From: REEB95 sp035632055
GTDB taxonomy: Bacteria; Pseudomonadota; Alphaproteobacteria; ATCC43930; CGMCC-115725
Direction: 5' to 3'
Assembly: GCA_035632055.1 (NCBI GenBank)
Contig: DASQHO010000047.1
Coordinates: 3,803-67,802, forward strand
DNA: 64,000 nt
Positions 41,771-49,597 of the stretch are shown in pieces. The notes under the pieces are model-generated. The model was not told the DNA's origin. It saw only the letters and a program-made list of their open reading frames with translations, and made no database searches. The number at the start of each line of letters is the position of its first letter. The stretch's first letter is position 1. A program made the position numbers and the translations under genes.

Positions 41771-43637
41771 TTTGTTCGACGACGCCGTGCCAGTCGTCGC
41801 CATAGGCGCGCCGGAACAGCCAGATGGTGGCGCCACGCGCGCGCGGCGCTGGCGCGTCGGCGGGCAGCATGATCCAGGCCGGTACGCCGAGCGCTGCGGC
41901 CGTCGCCGCCATCCGATTGTCGCCAGCAATCAGCAGATCGAGTTGGCTTACGAGCGCGGCGGCATCGGGCGGCGAACCTTCGGCGAGCGCAAAATCGCCG
42001 ATTTGGGCGCCATAGGTGTTGCGCGCCGCCTGGATTGAGGTGCGGCGGTCGAGGGCATAGAAGCGCACGCCGGGCTGGGCCAGCACCGGCGCGAGATCGG
42101 CGAGCAGCGGCGTATCGCCATCAAGCGCCAAGCCGATCTTCAGGCCGCCGCCGGCGAAATATCGCGCATAGCCGGCGGCGCGCGCCGGATCGACGGTCGG
42201 AACCGGTTCAGCCGACGCGGCGAACAGCGCCAGCGAGTCCGCGATTTCCTGCGCGACTCCGAACCAGCCGCCGGCATTCTCGTGGAACAGCAGCAGCGAT
42301 GGATACCATGGGCTGTCGGTGTGCCCGGTGAGCCAGCGCCAATGCGCATCACGCCCGAGCATGACCCAGCCGGGGCGGCCGAGTGCGCCGGTGATGTGTG
42401 CGACCGGGCCGTCGACGGCGATAATCAGGTCAAGCTGACCGATGACGGCCGCGGCGTCGGCGGTGTCGGCGAGACAGGCGGAGAGGTCGACGATCTTGTC
42501 GCCGAGGCCAGCCGACGCCGCCGTCGCGCCAGCCGGATCGAGGGCGAATAAGCGGACATTGGGAACGGCAAACAGCGGCGCGAGTTCGGCCAGGCTCGGC
42601 GCACGCATGCCGGCTTCGCCGCTCCAGGCAAGCCCGACCTTGAAACCGCCGCCCGCAAGCAACGTGCCGAAAGTATCGGCGCGTGCCGGGTCGGCAGCGA
42701 GATACGGCGTCTCGGCCGGAATAGCCTCGCCGCGCAAGCCGAGCCGATGCGGCAAGCTGCCGATCGGCAGGTGCGCATCGCAGCGCGGATAAGGACCGCC
42801 GAGCGCGACGACATCGTCGATGCCGGGTGCGGAAGCGAGCAGCGACAGTAACTCGGCCGGCGCAGCAAGGATCACGCGTCCGACGAGCGTGTGCAGCAAA
42901 TAGGCGAGGCGGACGAGGCGTAATGTTTCGCTCGCGCCGCCGTCGCTCCACAACAGCAATGAACTGTCTTCGCCAAGCGCGCTTCCATCCCACAGTGGCG
43001 CCGGCCACTCTGGCAACGGCGTTTGTTGCCAGCGCCACTCGTATTCGGCGCTGCCTTCGGCGAGCCGGCCGGTGGCGAGCAAGGCTTCGGCAAGCGCGAC
43101 ATGCGATGCTGGGCGATTGGGCTTCACGGCAATCGCGCGCTCGAAATAGGTGATTGCTTCCGCCGCCTTGCCGGCATCGCGCAGGACGAGGCCGGCGAGC
43201 GCGAGGGCGCCGCCATGATCGGGTGCGAGGGCAAGAGCGAGGCTGGCGCACTCGGCAGCCTGATCATTCCGTTTTTGTGCGCGCAACACCTGGCCGGTGC
43301 TCGTGAGCAAGTCGGGCGATTTCGGATGGAGCGCGAGACCGCGGCGCAGATGGAGTTCGGCTTCGTCGAGACGGCCGCTCTGCAGTAAAACAGTGGCGAG
43401 ATTGTTGATGATGGCGGCGTCGTTGGGCGCGGCGCTGAGCGCGCCGGTGAGAAAGCGGATGGCTTCCGGGCGCTTGCCGGTCTGCGCCAGCACCGTGCCG
43501 TAAAGGAACAGGAGTTCGGCATTGGCCGGCGCAACCTGTAGCGCTTGGGCCAGCCAATGTTCGGCCTCGTCGAAGCGGTCCTGCCGCAACGCCTCCCGGC
43601 CGGCTCCAATGAGGTCGGTCGTATTTGCGTTCGCCAT
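41718..43637 (-). CDS. TPR protein with two GT9-like domains
   Basis: The product has 639 residues. Residues 1-205 hold TPR repeats ('AEHWLAQALQVAPANAELLF', 'AIRFLTGALSAAPNDAAIIN', 'AELHLRRGLALHPKSPDLLT', 'AITYFERAIAVKPNRPASHV'). Then a region resembling heptosyltransferase/GT9 folds appears twice: about 215-480 ('FKVGLAWSGE', 'LDLIIAVDGPVAHITGALG') and a shorter copy about 515-635 ('LKIGLALDGD', 'LDLLIAGDNRMAATAAALG'). The copies look degenerate: the second lacks the 'D-x-P-x-A-H' of the first. Such TPR-GT proteins are found near flagellin or surface-glycan genes; its role is not clear. A perfect CtrA box lies about 180 bases upstream. Confidence 0.75.
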   Translation of the reverse strand: MANANTTDLIGAGREALRQDRFDEAEHWLAQALQVAPANAELLFLYGTVLAQTGKRPEAIRFLTGALSAAPNDAAIINNLATVLLQSGRLDEAELHLRRGLALHPKSPDLLTSTGQVLRAQKRNDQAAECASLALALAPDHGGALALAGLVLRDAGKAAEAITYFERAIAVKPNRPASHVALAEALLATGRLAEGSAEYEWRWQQTPLPEWPAPLWDGSALGEDSSLLLWSDGGASETLRLVRLAYLLHTLVGRVILAAPAELLSLLASAPGIDDVVALGGPYPRCDAHLPIGSLPHRLGLRGEAIPAETPYLAADPARADTFGTLLAGGGFKVGLAWSGEAGMRAPSLAELAPLFAVPNVRLFALDPAGATAASAGLGDKIVDLSACLADTADAAAVIGQLDLIIAVDGPVAHITGALGRPGWVMLGRDAHWRWLTGHTDSPWYPSLLLFHENAGGWFGVAQEIADSLALFAASAEPVPTVDPARAAGYARYFAGGGLKIGLALDGDTPLLADLAPVLAQPGVRFYALDRRTSIQAARNTYGAQIGDFALAEGSPPDAAALVSQLDLLIAGDNRMAATAAALGVPAWIMLPADAPAPRARGATIWLFRRAYGDDWHGVVEQINRALATALAPPQARAG

Positions 43638-43815
43638 CGGCTCGAACGTAGTGAAAAATGTTTTACGAAATGCCTTACGCCGGGCGGTTTTCGCCGCTGC
43701 GGACGGGGCGCCCAAAGACCGCAGAGCGAAAATGCCGTGGAACGGCCCGGCCTGCGCCTTATTGCCGACATGGTTACGAGCGATATTTCAACCATGCCCG
43801 AAGCGGGCGACGTGG

Positions 43816-43830
43816 TTAAGTTTCGGTTAA
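43816..43830 (+). promoter_or_regulatory. CtrA-type box (TTAA-N7-TTAA)
   Basis: TTAA at 43816-43819 and at 43827-43830 are separated by seven bases, the exact CtrA consensus. The second half-site merges with the AAGGAG ribosome-binding site of the small gene at 43841. It lies between the divergent starts of the TPR/GT9-like gene and the 64-residue ORF, so it could act on either. Confidence 0.5.
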
Positions 43831-43840
43831 GGAGCGCAGC

Positions 43841-44035
43841 GTGCAGTGGTGGATGACCGGCGAAGTCGAGCTCGACGAGCTGTTGGACGACAATGTTATG
43901 GAGCCGGTTACGCGCAGCGCAGGCGTGAGCACGGACGATATCCGGCGTCAGCTTATCGAACTCGCGCGTCGGCTCGGACCGCGTCCGGTGATGGCCACCA
44001 GCATCACGCTGCGGGGCGAGCGTCTGACGCCCTGA
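43841..44035 (+). CDS. Hypothetical protein, 64 residues
   Basis: GTG start, seven bases after AAGGAG. The sequence begins 'MQWWMTGEVELDELLDDNVM' and continues with a helix 'DIRRQLIELARRLGPRPV'. It has no signal peptide or membrane helix; it is acidic at the start. I know no family. The site and a CtrA box directly upstream argue that it is real. Its end overlaps the end of the convergent kinase gene by 32 bases. Confidence 0.5.
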   Translation: MQWWMTGEVELDELLDDNVMEPVTRSAGVSTDDIRRQLIELARRLGPRPVMATSITLRGERLTP

Positions 44036-45419
44036 GCGTCTCCGCCTGAGAAGCCGGCGCTGCCGGCAAAGTGAAAATTGCCTTCAATCCCGGTTCGTTA
44101 TCATCGAGACGGACGCTGCCGCCGTGCAGTGTGGCGACCGCGCGCACCAGGCTGAGTCCGAGGCCATTGCCCGGCGTCGAACGGCTGCCTTCGAGGCGGA
44201 CGAACCGATCGAAGACGACTTCGCGCCGATCGAGAGGAATGCCCGGCCCGGTATCGGCCACTTCGATACGCGCGACATTGCCGTCGCGGCCGACCGATAA
44301 AGACACGGTTCCGGACGGCGTGTATTTCAACGCATTGTCGAGCAGATTGGCGATCGCTTGCGACAGCAAATGGCGGTCACCGCGCACTGGCAGGTTGTCG
44401 GGTACGCTGACGAGCAACGTCAGACCCTTGTCGTCGGCGACCGGCTCATAGAGCTCGGCGACGTTGCGCGCAATCTCTGCGAGATCAACAATCGTCGCCG
44501 TGTCGCGGCGCGAACCGGCCTCGGCTTCGGCGATGCTGAGCAGCGCGTTGAAGGTACCGAGCAGCTGATCGGCCTCGGCAATGGTCTCCGTCAGCACTTC
44601 GGCATAGCGCGCGGTACTGGGCTTCTCCAGCAGCGTGACCTCGAGGCGCGAGCGCAATCGCGACAAGGGCGTGCGAAGATCGTGCGCGATATTGTCGGTG
44701 ACTTGGCGCATGCCGACCATCAGCCGCTCGATCTGGTCGAGCATGGCGTTCAGGTTGCCGCCGAGCTGATCGAACTCGTCGCCGCTGCCGGTCAACGGAA
44801 TGCGCTGCGCCAGATCGCCGTGGATGATGTGGCGCGTGGTGTTTGCGACGGTTTCGACGCGCCGCAGCATCTGTCGCGTCATCAGCAAGCCGCCGATGAT
44901 GCCGAGGCCGAGGCTGATCAGCGCCGCCCAGGCGATGGTGCTGAGCACGTGTTGGCGGAACACCGTGGCGTCCCGCAGATCCCGCGCCACCAACAGGCGG
45001 TCACCTCCAACGATGAGCTGCGTGCCGAGCGCGGTATGGATTTCGGTGCCGTTGGGCGTGTGGACGTCGAAAGGGAAGGTGATCCAGCCGGGCTTGACTG
45101 GCGTGGTACGCCGCGGCCAGGCCGACAGATTACCCGCAATCTCGTGCAGGAACGGGTCGGTCATGACGTAGATCATGTTATCAACGCGCTCGTTGAGGCT
45201 ACGTTCGCGCACCAGCGCGACCAATCCGCCTTCGCCGAGCTGTTCGTATTGTTCCTGTAGCCCACGAATCTCGGCGCCGACCGTCTGCTCGATCTGGGTT
45301 TCGATGAAGCCCGCCGTCGACAGATAGAAGAAGGCGAACAGCGCCAGCACCGAAGCGGCAAACAGCGCGAAATACAGCGCTGCAAGACGAAACGCGTTGG
45401 TATTGAAAAAGCGCGCCAC
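44004..45419 (-). CDS. Sensor histidine kinase with HAMP domain
   Basis: The product has 471 residues. Two membrane helices (about 10-35 and 160-182) flank a periplasmic sensor of about 125 residues, and HAMP follows (about 180-235). The HisKA phospho-site is in 'NIAHDLRTPLSRLRSRLEV', the N box is 'IANLLDNALKYTP', and 'DTGPGIPL' and 'GNGLGLSLV' form the ATP lid. It is second in an operon with an OmpR-type regulator; the regulator stop and this GTG start are separated by one base. The signal is unknown. Confidence 0.92.
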   Translation of the reverse strand: MARFFNTNAFRLAALYFALFAASVLALFAFFYLSTAGFIETQIEQTVGAEIRGLQEQYEQLGEGGLVALVRERSLNERVDNMIYVMTDPFLHEIAGNLSAWPRRTTPVKPGWITFPFDVHTPNGTEIHTALGTQLIVGGDRLLVARDLRDATVFRQHVLSTIAWAALISLGLGIIGGLLMTRQMLRRVETVANTTRHIIHGDLAQRIPLTGSGDEFDQLGGNLNAMLDQIERLMVGMRQVTDNIAHDLRTPLSRLRSRLEVTLLEKPSTARYAEVLTETIAEADQLLGTFNALLSIAEAEAGSRRDTATIVDLAEIARNVAELYEPVADDKGLTLLVSVPDNLPVRGDRHLLSQAIANLLDNALKYTPSGTVSLSVGRDGNVARIEVADTGPGIPLDRREVVFDRFVRLEGSRSTPGNGLGLSLVRAVATLHGGSVRLDDNEPGLKAIFTLPAAPASQAETLRASDARPAA

Positions 45420-45420
45420 G

Positions 45421-46095
45421 CTATCCGACGCTCAGGCGATAGCCGGCGCCGCGCACAGTGTGCAGCATCGGATGCGCGAACCCCTTGTCGAGCTTGTGCC
45501 GCAGCCGGCTGATATGCACGTCGATGACGTTGGTCTGTGGGTCAAAATGGTAATCCCACACGCTTTCAAGCAACATCGTGCGGGTCACCACCTGGCCGGC
45601 GTGTCGCATGAGGAATTCGAGCAGGCTGAATTCGCGCGGCAACAAATCGATGGCGCGGCCCTGGCGCGATACGGTGCGCGCCAGCAGATCGAGCTCGAGT
45701 TCACCGACCTTAAGCTTCGTCGTCGTCTGGACCGGCGGCCCACGCCGTAGCAGTGCTTCGATACGGGCGAGCAATTCCGCGAAGGCGAACGGCTTGACGA
45801 GATAGTCGTCGCCGCCGGCGCGCAGGCCTTTGACTCGATCGTCGACCGCGCCGAGCGCACTGAGGATCAGCACCGGCGTGCGCACTTCGGCGGCGCGCAG
45901 CGCGGCGATCAGCGACAGCCCGTCCATGCTCGGAAGCATGCGATCGACGATCAGCGCGTCGTAGCCGCCGCTCGACGCCATGAACAAGCCGTCACGTCCT
46001 TCGAACGCTCGATCGACGACGTAGCCCGATTCCGCCAGGCCTTTGGCGATGTAGGCCGCCGCCTCGCGGTCATCTTCGATGACCAGGAGCTTCAT
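45421..46095 (-). CDS. OmpR-family response regulator
   Basis: The product has 224 residues. In the receiver, 'LLVIEDDREAAAYIAKGL' supplies the acidic pair, 'DALIVDRMLPSMDGLSLI' the phospho-acceptor Asp (near residue 51), 'LILSALGAVDDRV' the Thr/Ser position, and 'DYLVKPFAFAELLARI' the Lys. The C-terminal winged helix ends 'VIDVHISRLRHKLDKGFAHP' and 'HTVRGAGYRLSV'. It is the partner of the HAMP kinase downstream. ATG 46095 starts the family core. Its own upstream region contains a 32-residue ORF. Confidence 0.93.
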   Translation of the reverse strand: MKLLVIEDDREAAAYIAKGLAESGYVVDRAFEGRDGLFMASSGGYDALIVDRMLPSMDGLSLIAALRAAEVRTPVLILSALGAVDDRVKGLRAGGDDYLVKPFAFAELLARIEALLRRGPPVQTTTKLKVGELELDLLARTVSRQGRAIDLLPREFSLLEFLMRHAGQVVTRTMLLESVWDYHFDPQTNVIDVHISRLRHKLDKGFAHPMLHTVRGAGYRLSVG

Positions 46096-46212
46096 GGCGG
46101 CGACCATAGCGCGGGCGCAGCGCGGCGGGAATTGTCACCGTGCAGCAATATCGGCCCGAGTGGCCGGGAAATTGGCTTCGTTTCGCAGAATTTAGTTTTT
46201 CGCCGGCTAACC

Positions 46213-46311
46213 TCAGGTCAGCGTGGTGACGAGCGCAACGAACCAGCCGAACAGGAGCACGGCTATGGCTTGGCCATCCCAGCCTCCGGCAGTGCGATTG
46301 GTGAAACGCAT
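46213..46311 (-). CDS. Putative 32-residue membrane microprotein
   Basis: ATG 46311 follows a rich Shine-Dalgarno (GAGGGAGGG) by about six bases. The product begins with a polar stretch (MRFTNRTAGGWDGQ) and ends with one membrane helix (AIAVLLFGWFVALVTTL). It lies between the carbonic anhydrase gene (divergent) and the response-regulator gene (same strand, about 117 bases downstream). I know no family. It fits the form of small regulatory membrane peptides and would be missed by size cut-offs. Confidence 0.5.
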   Translation of the reverse strand: MRFTNRTAGGWDGQAIAVLLFGWFVALVTTLT

Positions 46312-46460
46312 GGATTCCCTCCCTCAGAGAGACGGAATCTAGCAAAAGAACAAAAAGCGAACAAGGGGTTTCTCAATGGCGCCTTCGTTGTATCCCGTTG
46401 GCGCATGGCCTCACGCGTTGCTAAGGCGATATCCTCAAGCGCAACCAGGGGGTATAGGCC

Positions 46461-47201
46461 ATGACGACATTTTCCGAGATTCGGAGTTCGACTCTTGCCG
46501 CCGGTACCCCGCGGGAAATCGGCTGGTCGCGACGCGGCTTTCTCCGATCGTCGGTTGCCGGTGTGGCGGCCGGGATAATGACAGGAGCGGGCACGCAACT
46601 CACGATGACGCCTTCGGCGCACGCGCAGACGGCGCTCGGTCCCGAAGCTGCGTTGCAAGAAATGATGGAAGGCAACCGCCGTTTCGTCGAAGGCCGGATG
46701 ACGTCCTTCAACGACGATCTCAAAATGCTCAAGGCTAAGACGGCGGAAAAACAGGAGCCCTTCGCGGCGTTGCTGTCCTGCGCGGACTCACGCGTGCCGG
46801 TCGAGCTCATCTTCGATCAAACCATTGGGCACCTTTTCGTCACGCGCGTTGCCGGCAACGTGGCGTCGTCCGAGATGATCGCCAGCCTGGAATACGGCGT
46901 CGCCGTCCTCGGTACGAAGGCGATTATGGTGCTCGGTCATGCCAATTGCGGTGCGGTGAAGGCGTCGATCGAGGCCAAGGCCGTGCCCGGACAGATCAGC
47001 GCGCTTTACCGCTATATCCGGCCGGCGGTCGACCAAGCCGGCAAGGATCTCGACGCGGCGACCAAGGCGAATGCGAAAATCCAGGCGGCACTGCTGCGCG
47101 AATCTTCGCCAGTGATTGCAGACGCCATCAAGAAGAAGCAGCTCACAGTCGTCGCCGCGTTCTATGATCTTGCGAGCGGCAAGGTCAGTCGGGTCGACTA
47201 A
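46461..47201 (+). CDS. Beta-carbonic anhydrase with Tat signal peptide
   Basis: This 246-residue zinc enzyme interconverts CO2 and bicarbonate. Zinc ligands are Cys and Asp in 'LLSCADSRVPVE' and His and Cys in 'VLGHANCGAVKAS', so the active site is complete. The N-terminus has a twin-arginine signal, 'SRRGFLRSSVAGVAAGIM', and a cleavage region 'PSAHAQ' near residue 55, so the enzyme should be exported folded to the periplasm. Beta-class enzymes with Tat signals are a minority. It is monocistronic, with the acyl-CoA dehydrogenase converging six bases away. Confidence 0.92.
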   Translation: MTTFSEIRSSTLAAGTPREIGWSRRGFLRSSVAGVAAGIMTGAGTQLTMTPSAHAQTALGPEAALQEMMEGNRRFVEGRMTSFNDDLKMLKAKTAEKQEPFAALLSCADSRVPVELIFDQTIGHLFVTRVAGNVASSEMIASLEYGVAVLGTKAIMVLGHANCGAVKASIEAKAVPGQISALYRYIRPAVDQAGKDLDAATKANAKIQAALLRESSPVIADAIKKKQLTVVAAFYDLASGKVSRVD

Positions 47202-47207
47202 TCGTCG

Positions 47208-48422
47208 CTACTTCGCGCTTTCGGCCGCTTTGATCTCGCCGCGCGCAATCGCGCGGAGGTGAACCTCATCCGGGCCGTCGACGATTTGTAAGGCGCGGCC
47301 CCAGCTCCAGATTTCCGCCAGCGGCGTATCCTGCGTCAGGCCGGCGGCGCCGAATACCTGCATCGCACGATTGGCGATCATCACCTGCATGCGCGGCACC
47401 GCCACCTTGATCAGTGCCACCTCGCGGCGCGCGGCCTTGTTGCCGGCCCGATCCATCAGCCACGCAGCCTTTAGCACCAGCAGTCGCGCCTGCTCGATCT
47501 CGATGCGCGACAGGGCGATCCATTCGCGGATCGTTCCATGTTCCGCGAGCGACGCGCCGAACGCCTGACGCGAACGGGCGCGATCGATCATGTGCTCGAC
47601 CGCAAGCTCACACGCACCAATCGATCGCATGCAGTGATGGATGCGGCCGGGCCCGAGCCGGGCTTGGGCGAGAGCAAAGCCGCCACCTTCCTCGCCGAGC
47701 ACGTTGGCGGCCGGTACGCGCACGTTGTCAAAAGCGACTTCGCAATGGCCTTGCGGATGCAGTTCGTTCATCACCGGCAGGTTGCGCACGACGGTGAGGC
47801 CTTTGGTACCGGCCGGAACCAGCACCATGCTCTGCCGCTTATGCGCTTCCTTGCGCTCCGGCGCGGTCAGGCCCATGACGATGAACAGCTTACAGCGCGG
47901 GTCGGCCGCGTTGGTGATGAACCATTTGCGGCCATTGATGACCCAGTCGCTGCCATCGCGCCGGATCGACGTGCGGATGTTGGTCGCGTCCGACGAGGCG
48001 ACGTCCGGCTCGGTCATCGCGAAAGCCGAGCGGATCTTGCCCTCGAGCAACGGCATGAGCCATTGTTGCCGCTGCGCCGAATTAGCCGCGAGATGCAGCA
48101 GCTCCATGTTGCCGGTGTCGGGCGCGTTGCAATTGAACACCTCGGCCGACCACAGCATATGGCCCATGATCTCGGCGCACGGCGCGTAATCGAGATTCGA
48201 CATCTGCGTGCCGGGCTCATCGGGCTTCAGGCCGGGTAGGAACAGGTTCCACAGGCCGGCGGCGCGTGCCTTCGCCTTGAGGTCTTCGATGAATGGCGGC
48301 GGAAACACGCCCTGCGCGACAAGACGCCGGTACTCGGAGTCGCGCGGTGCCACGTGCTCGGCGATGAAGGATTTGAGCTGTGCCTGGATGCGCTTCGATT
48401 TGTCGGAGAACTCGAAATCCAT
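47208..48422 (-). CDS. Acyl-CoA dehydrogenase
   Basis: The product has 404 residues. The flavoenzyme pattern is clear: 'FAMTEPDVASSDATNIRTSI' (substrate/FAD loop), 'GRKWFITNAADP', 'PGRIHHCMRSIGACELAVEH', 'SRQAFGASLAEHG', and the C-terminal 'AMQVFGAAGLTQDTPLAEIW'. The sequence resembles the ACAD10/11-like or FadE-type long-chain branch. A catalytic Glu is expected near 'VDGPDEVHLRAIARGEI'. ATG 48422 is 46 bases from the divergent beta-helix gene; a longer open frame upstream is not needed. The natural substrate is unknown. Confidence 0.9.
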   Translation of the reverse strand: MDFEFSDKSKRIQAQLKSFIAEHVAPRDSEYRRLVAQGVFPPPFIEDLKAKARAAGLWNLFLPGLKPDEPGTQMSNLDYAPCAEIMGHMLWSAEVFNCNAPDTGNMELLHLAANSAQRQQWLMPLLEGKIRSAFAMTEPDVASSDATNIRTSIRRDGSDWVINGRKWFITNAADPRCKLFIVMGLTAPERKEAHKRQSMVLVPAGTKGLTVVRNLPVMNELHPQGHCEVAFDNVRVPAANVLGEEGGGFALAQARLGPGRIHHCMRSIGACELAVEHMIDRARSRQAFGASLAEHGTIREWIALSRIEIEQARLLVLKAAWLMDRAGNKAARREVALIKVAVPRMQVMIANRAMQVFGAAGLTQDTPLAEIWSWGRALQIVDGPDEVHLRAIARGEIKAAESAK

Positions 48423-48468
48423 GTGCCCCCGCTTTCTCCGGCCGTGGAGGATAGGGCATATTGGGGCG

Positions 48469-49587
48469 ATGACAAAGCGAGCGGCGCTGGCAGCGCTATT
48501 GCTCCTCGGACTTTGGACCGAGCCCGCTACAGCCCGCGCTATCACGGTTGCCAACACCGCCGATATCCTGACGGCGCTGCAACGTGCCCAGCCCGGCGAT
48601 GTCATCACCATTGCGCCGGGCCAGTACACGCTGCCGGCGATCCGCCTGCGTCACGGGGGCACGAAAGCCCATCCGATTGTCTTACGCGCGCCCCGCCCTG
48701 GCGATGTCACGCTGATTTCGAAAGTGACGGAATTCATCAAAGTCTCGGCCTCGGACTGGGTGTTCGAAAATCTCGACATCGCCGGCGCCTGCGCGATCGA
48801 CACCGATTGCGAGCACGCGTTTCACATCGTCGGCAGTGCCGACCGTGTCGTCATCCGCCACAACCGCATCCGCGATTTCAACGCGCACATCAAAGGTAAC
48901 GGCGAGGGCGGCCGCTTCCCCAACGACGTGCGCGTCGAGGACAATTGGCTCTTCGGCACGCATGTACGCCATACCGACAATCCGATCGCGCCGATCGACG
49001 TGGTCGGCGGCAAACGCTGGATCGTACGCGGCAATCTCATCGCCGATTACGGCAAGACCTTCGACCATCCGGCGACGCGCACCGACGATTATGGCTATGC
49101 GCTATTCTTCAAGGGCAACTCGTCGGGCACGCTGGTCGATCGCAACATCGTTTTGTGCGCCGACCGGTTGCCGCATCAGCCCTATACGCGCGGACTATCG
49201 CTCGGTGGCAGTGCAACCGGTCCGCAATTCTGCGAAGGCAACTGTGACAAGGACGAGAATCGCGATAGCGCCATCCGCAACAACGTCGTGCTCGCTTGTC
49301 CGGCCGAGCCGGGCATCTATCTCTATCGTGCCCTGCATGCGCACGTGACGGGCAACACGCTCATCGCGACCGGCGGCATCGTCGCGGCGGCGCCCGATAC
49401 CAGCGCCACCGTCACCGACAACACCATCGCCGGTGGCGACATCGTGGCGCAGGTCGGCGCGCACCTCGATCTTGGACACAAGCGGCACGACAGCGGCCCG
49501 GCCAGCGGGACACCGCCGGCCGTGATGGAGCAACGGATCACCGCCTATCGCGCCTATTGGGACACGCTGGCGAAGCCGAAGGAATAG
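48469..49587 (+). CDS. Secreted right-handed parallel beta-helix protein
   Basis: The product has 372 residues. A signal peptide (about 1-23, ending 'TEPATARA') precedes a beta-helix with recurring Asn/Asp/Val turns: 'VFENLDIAGACAIDTDCEHA', 'VVIRHNRIRDFNAHIKG', 'VRVEDNWLFGTHVRHTD', 'WIVRGNLIADYGKTFDHP', 'VTGNTLIATGGIV'. Such folds bind or cleave polysaccharides (chondroitinase B/pectate-lyase like); several Cys could form disulfides ('CADRLPHQ', 'CEGNCDKDEN'). It converges on another beta-helix protein. Catalytic residues cannot be assigned. Confidence 0.82.
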   Translation: MTKRAALAALLLLGLWTEPATARAITVANTADILTALQRAQPGDVITIAPGQYTLPAIRLRHGGTKAHPIVLRAPRPGDVTLISKVTEFIKVSASDWVFENLDIAGACAIDTDCEHAFHIVGSADRVVIRHNRIRDFNAHIKGNGEGGRFPNDVRVEDNWLFGTHVRHTDNPIAPIDVVGGKRWIVRGNLIADYGKTFDHPATRTDDYGYALFFKGNSSGTLVDRNIVLCADRLPHQPYTRGLSLGGSATGPQFCEGNCDKDENRDSAIRNNVVLACPAEPGIYLYRALHAHVTGNTLIATGGIVAAAPDTSATVTDNTIAGGDIVAQVGAHLDLGHKRHDSGPASGTPPAVMEQRITAYRAYWDTLAKPKE

Positions 49588-49597
49588 TCGCGCGATT

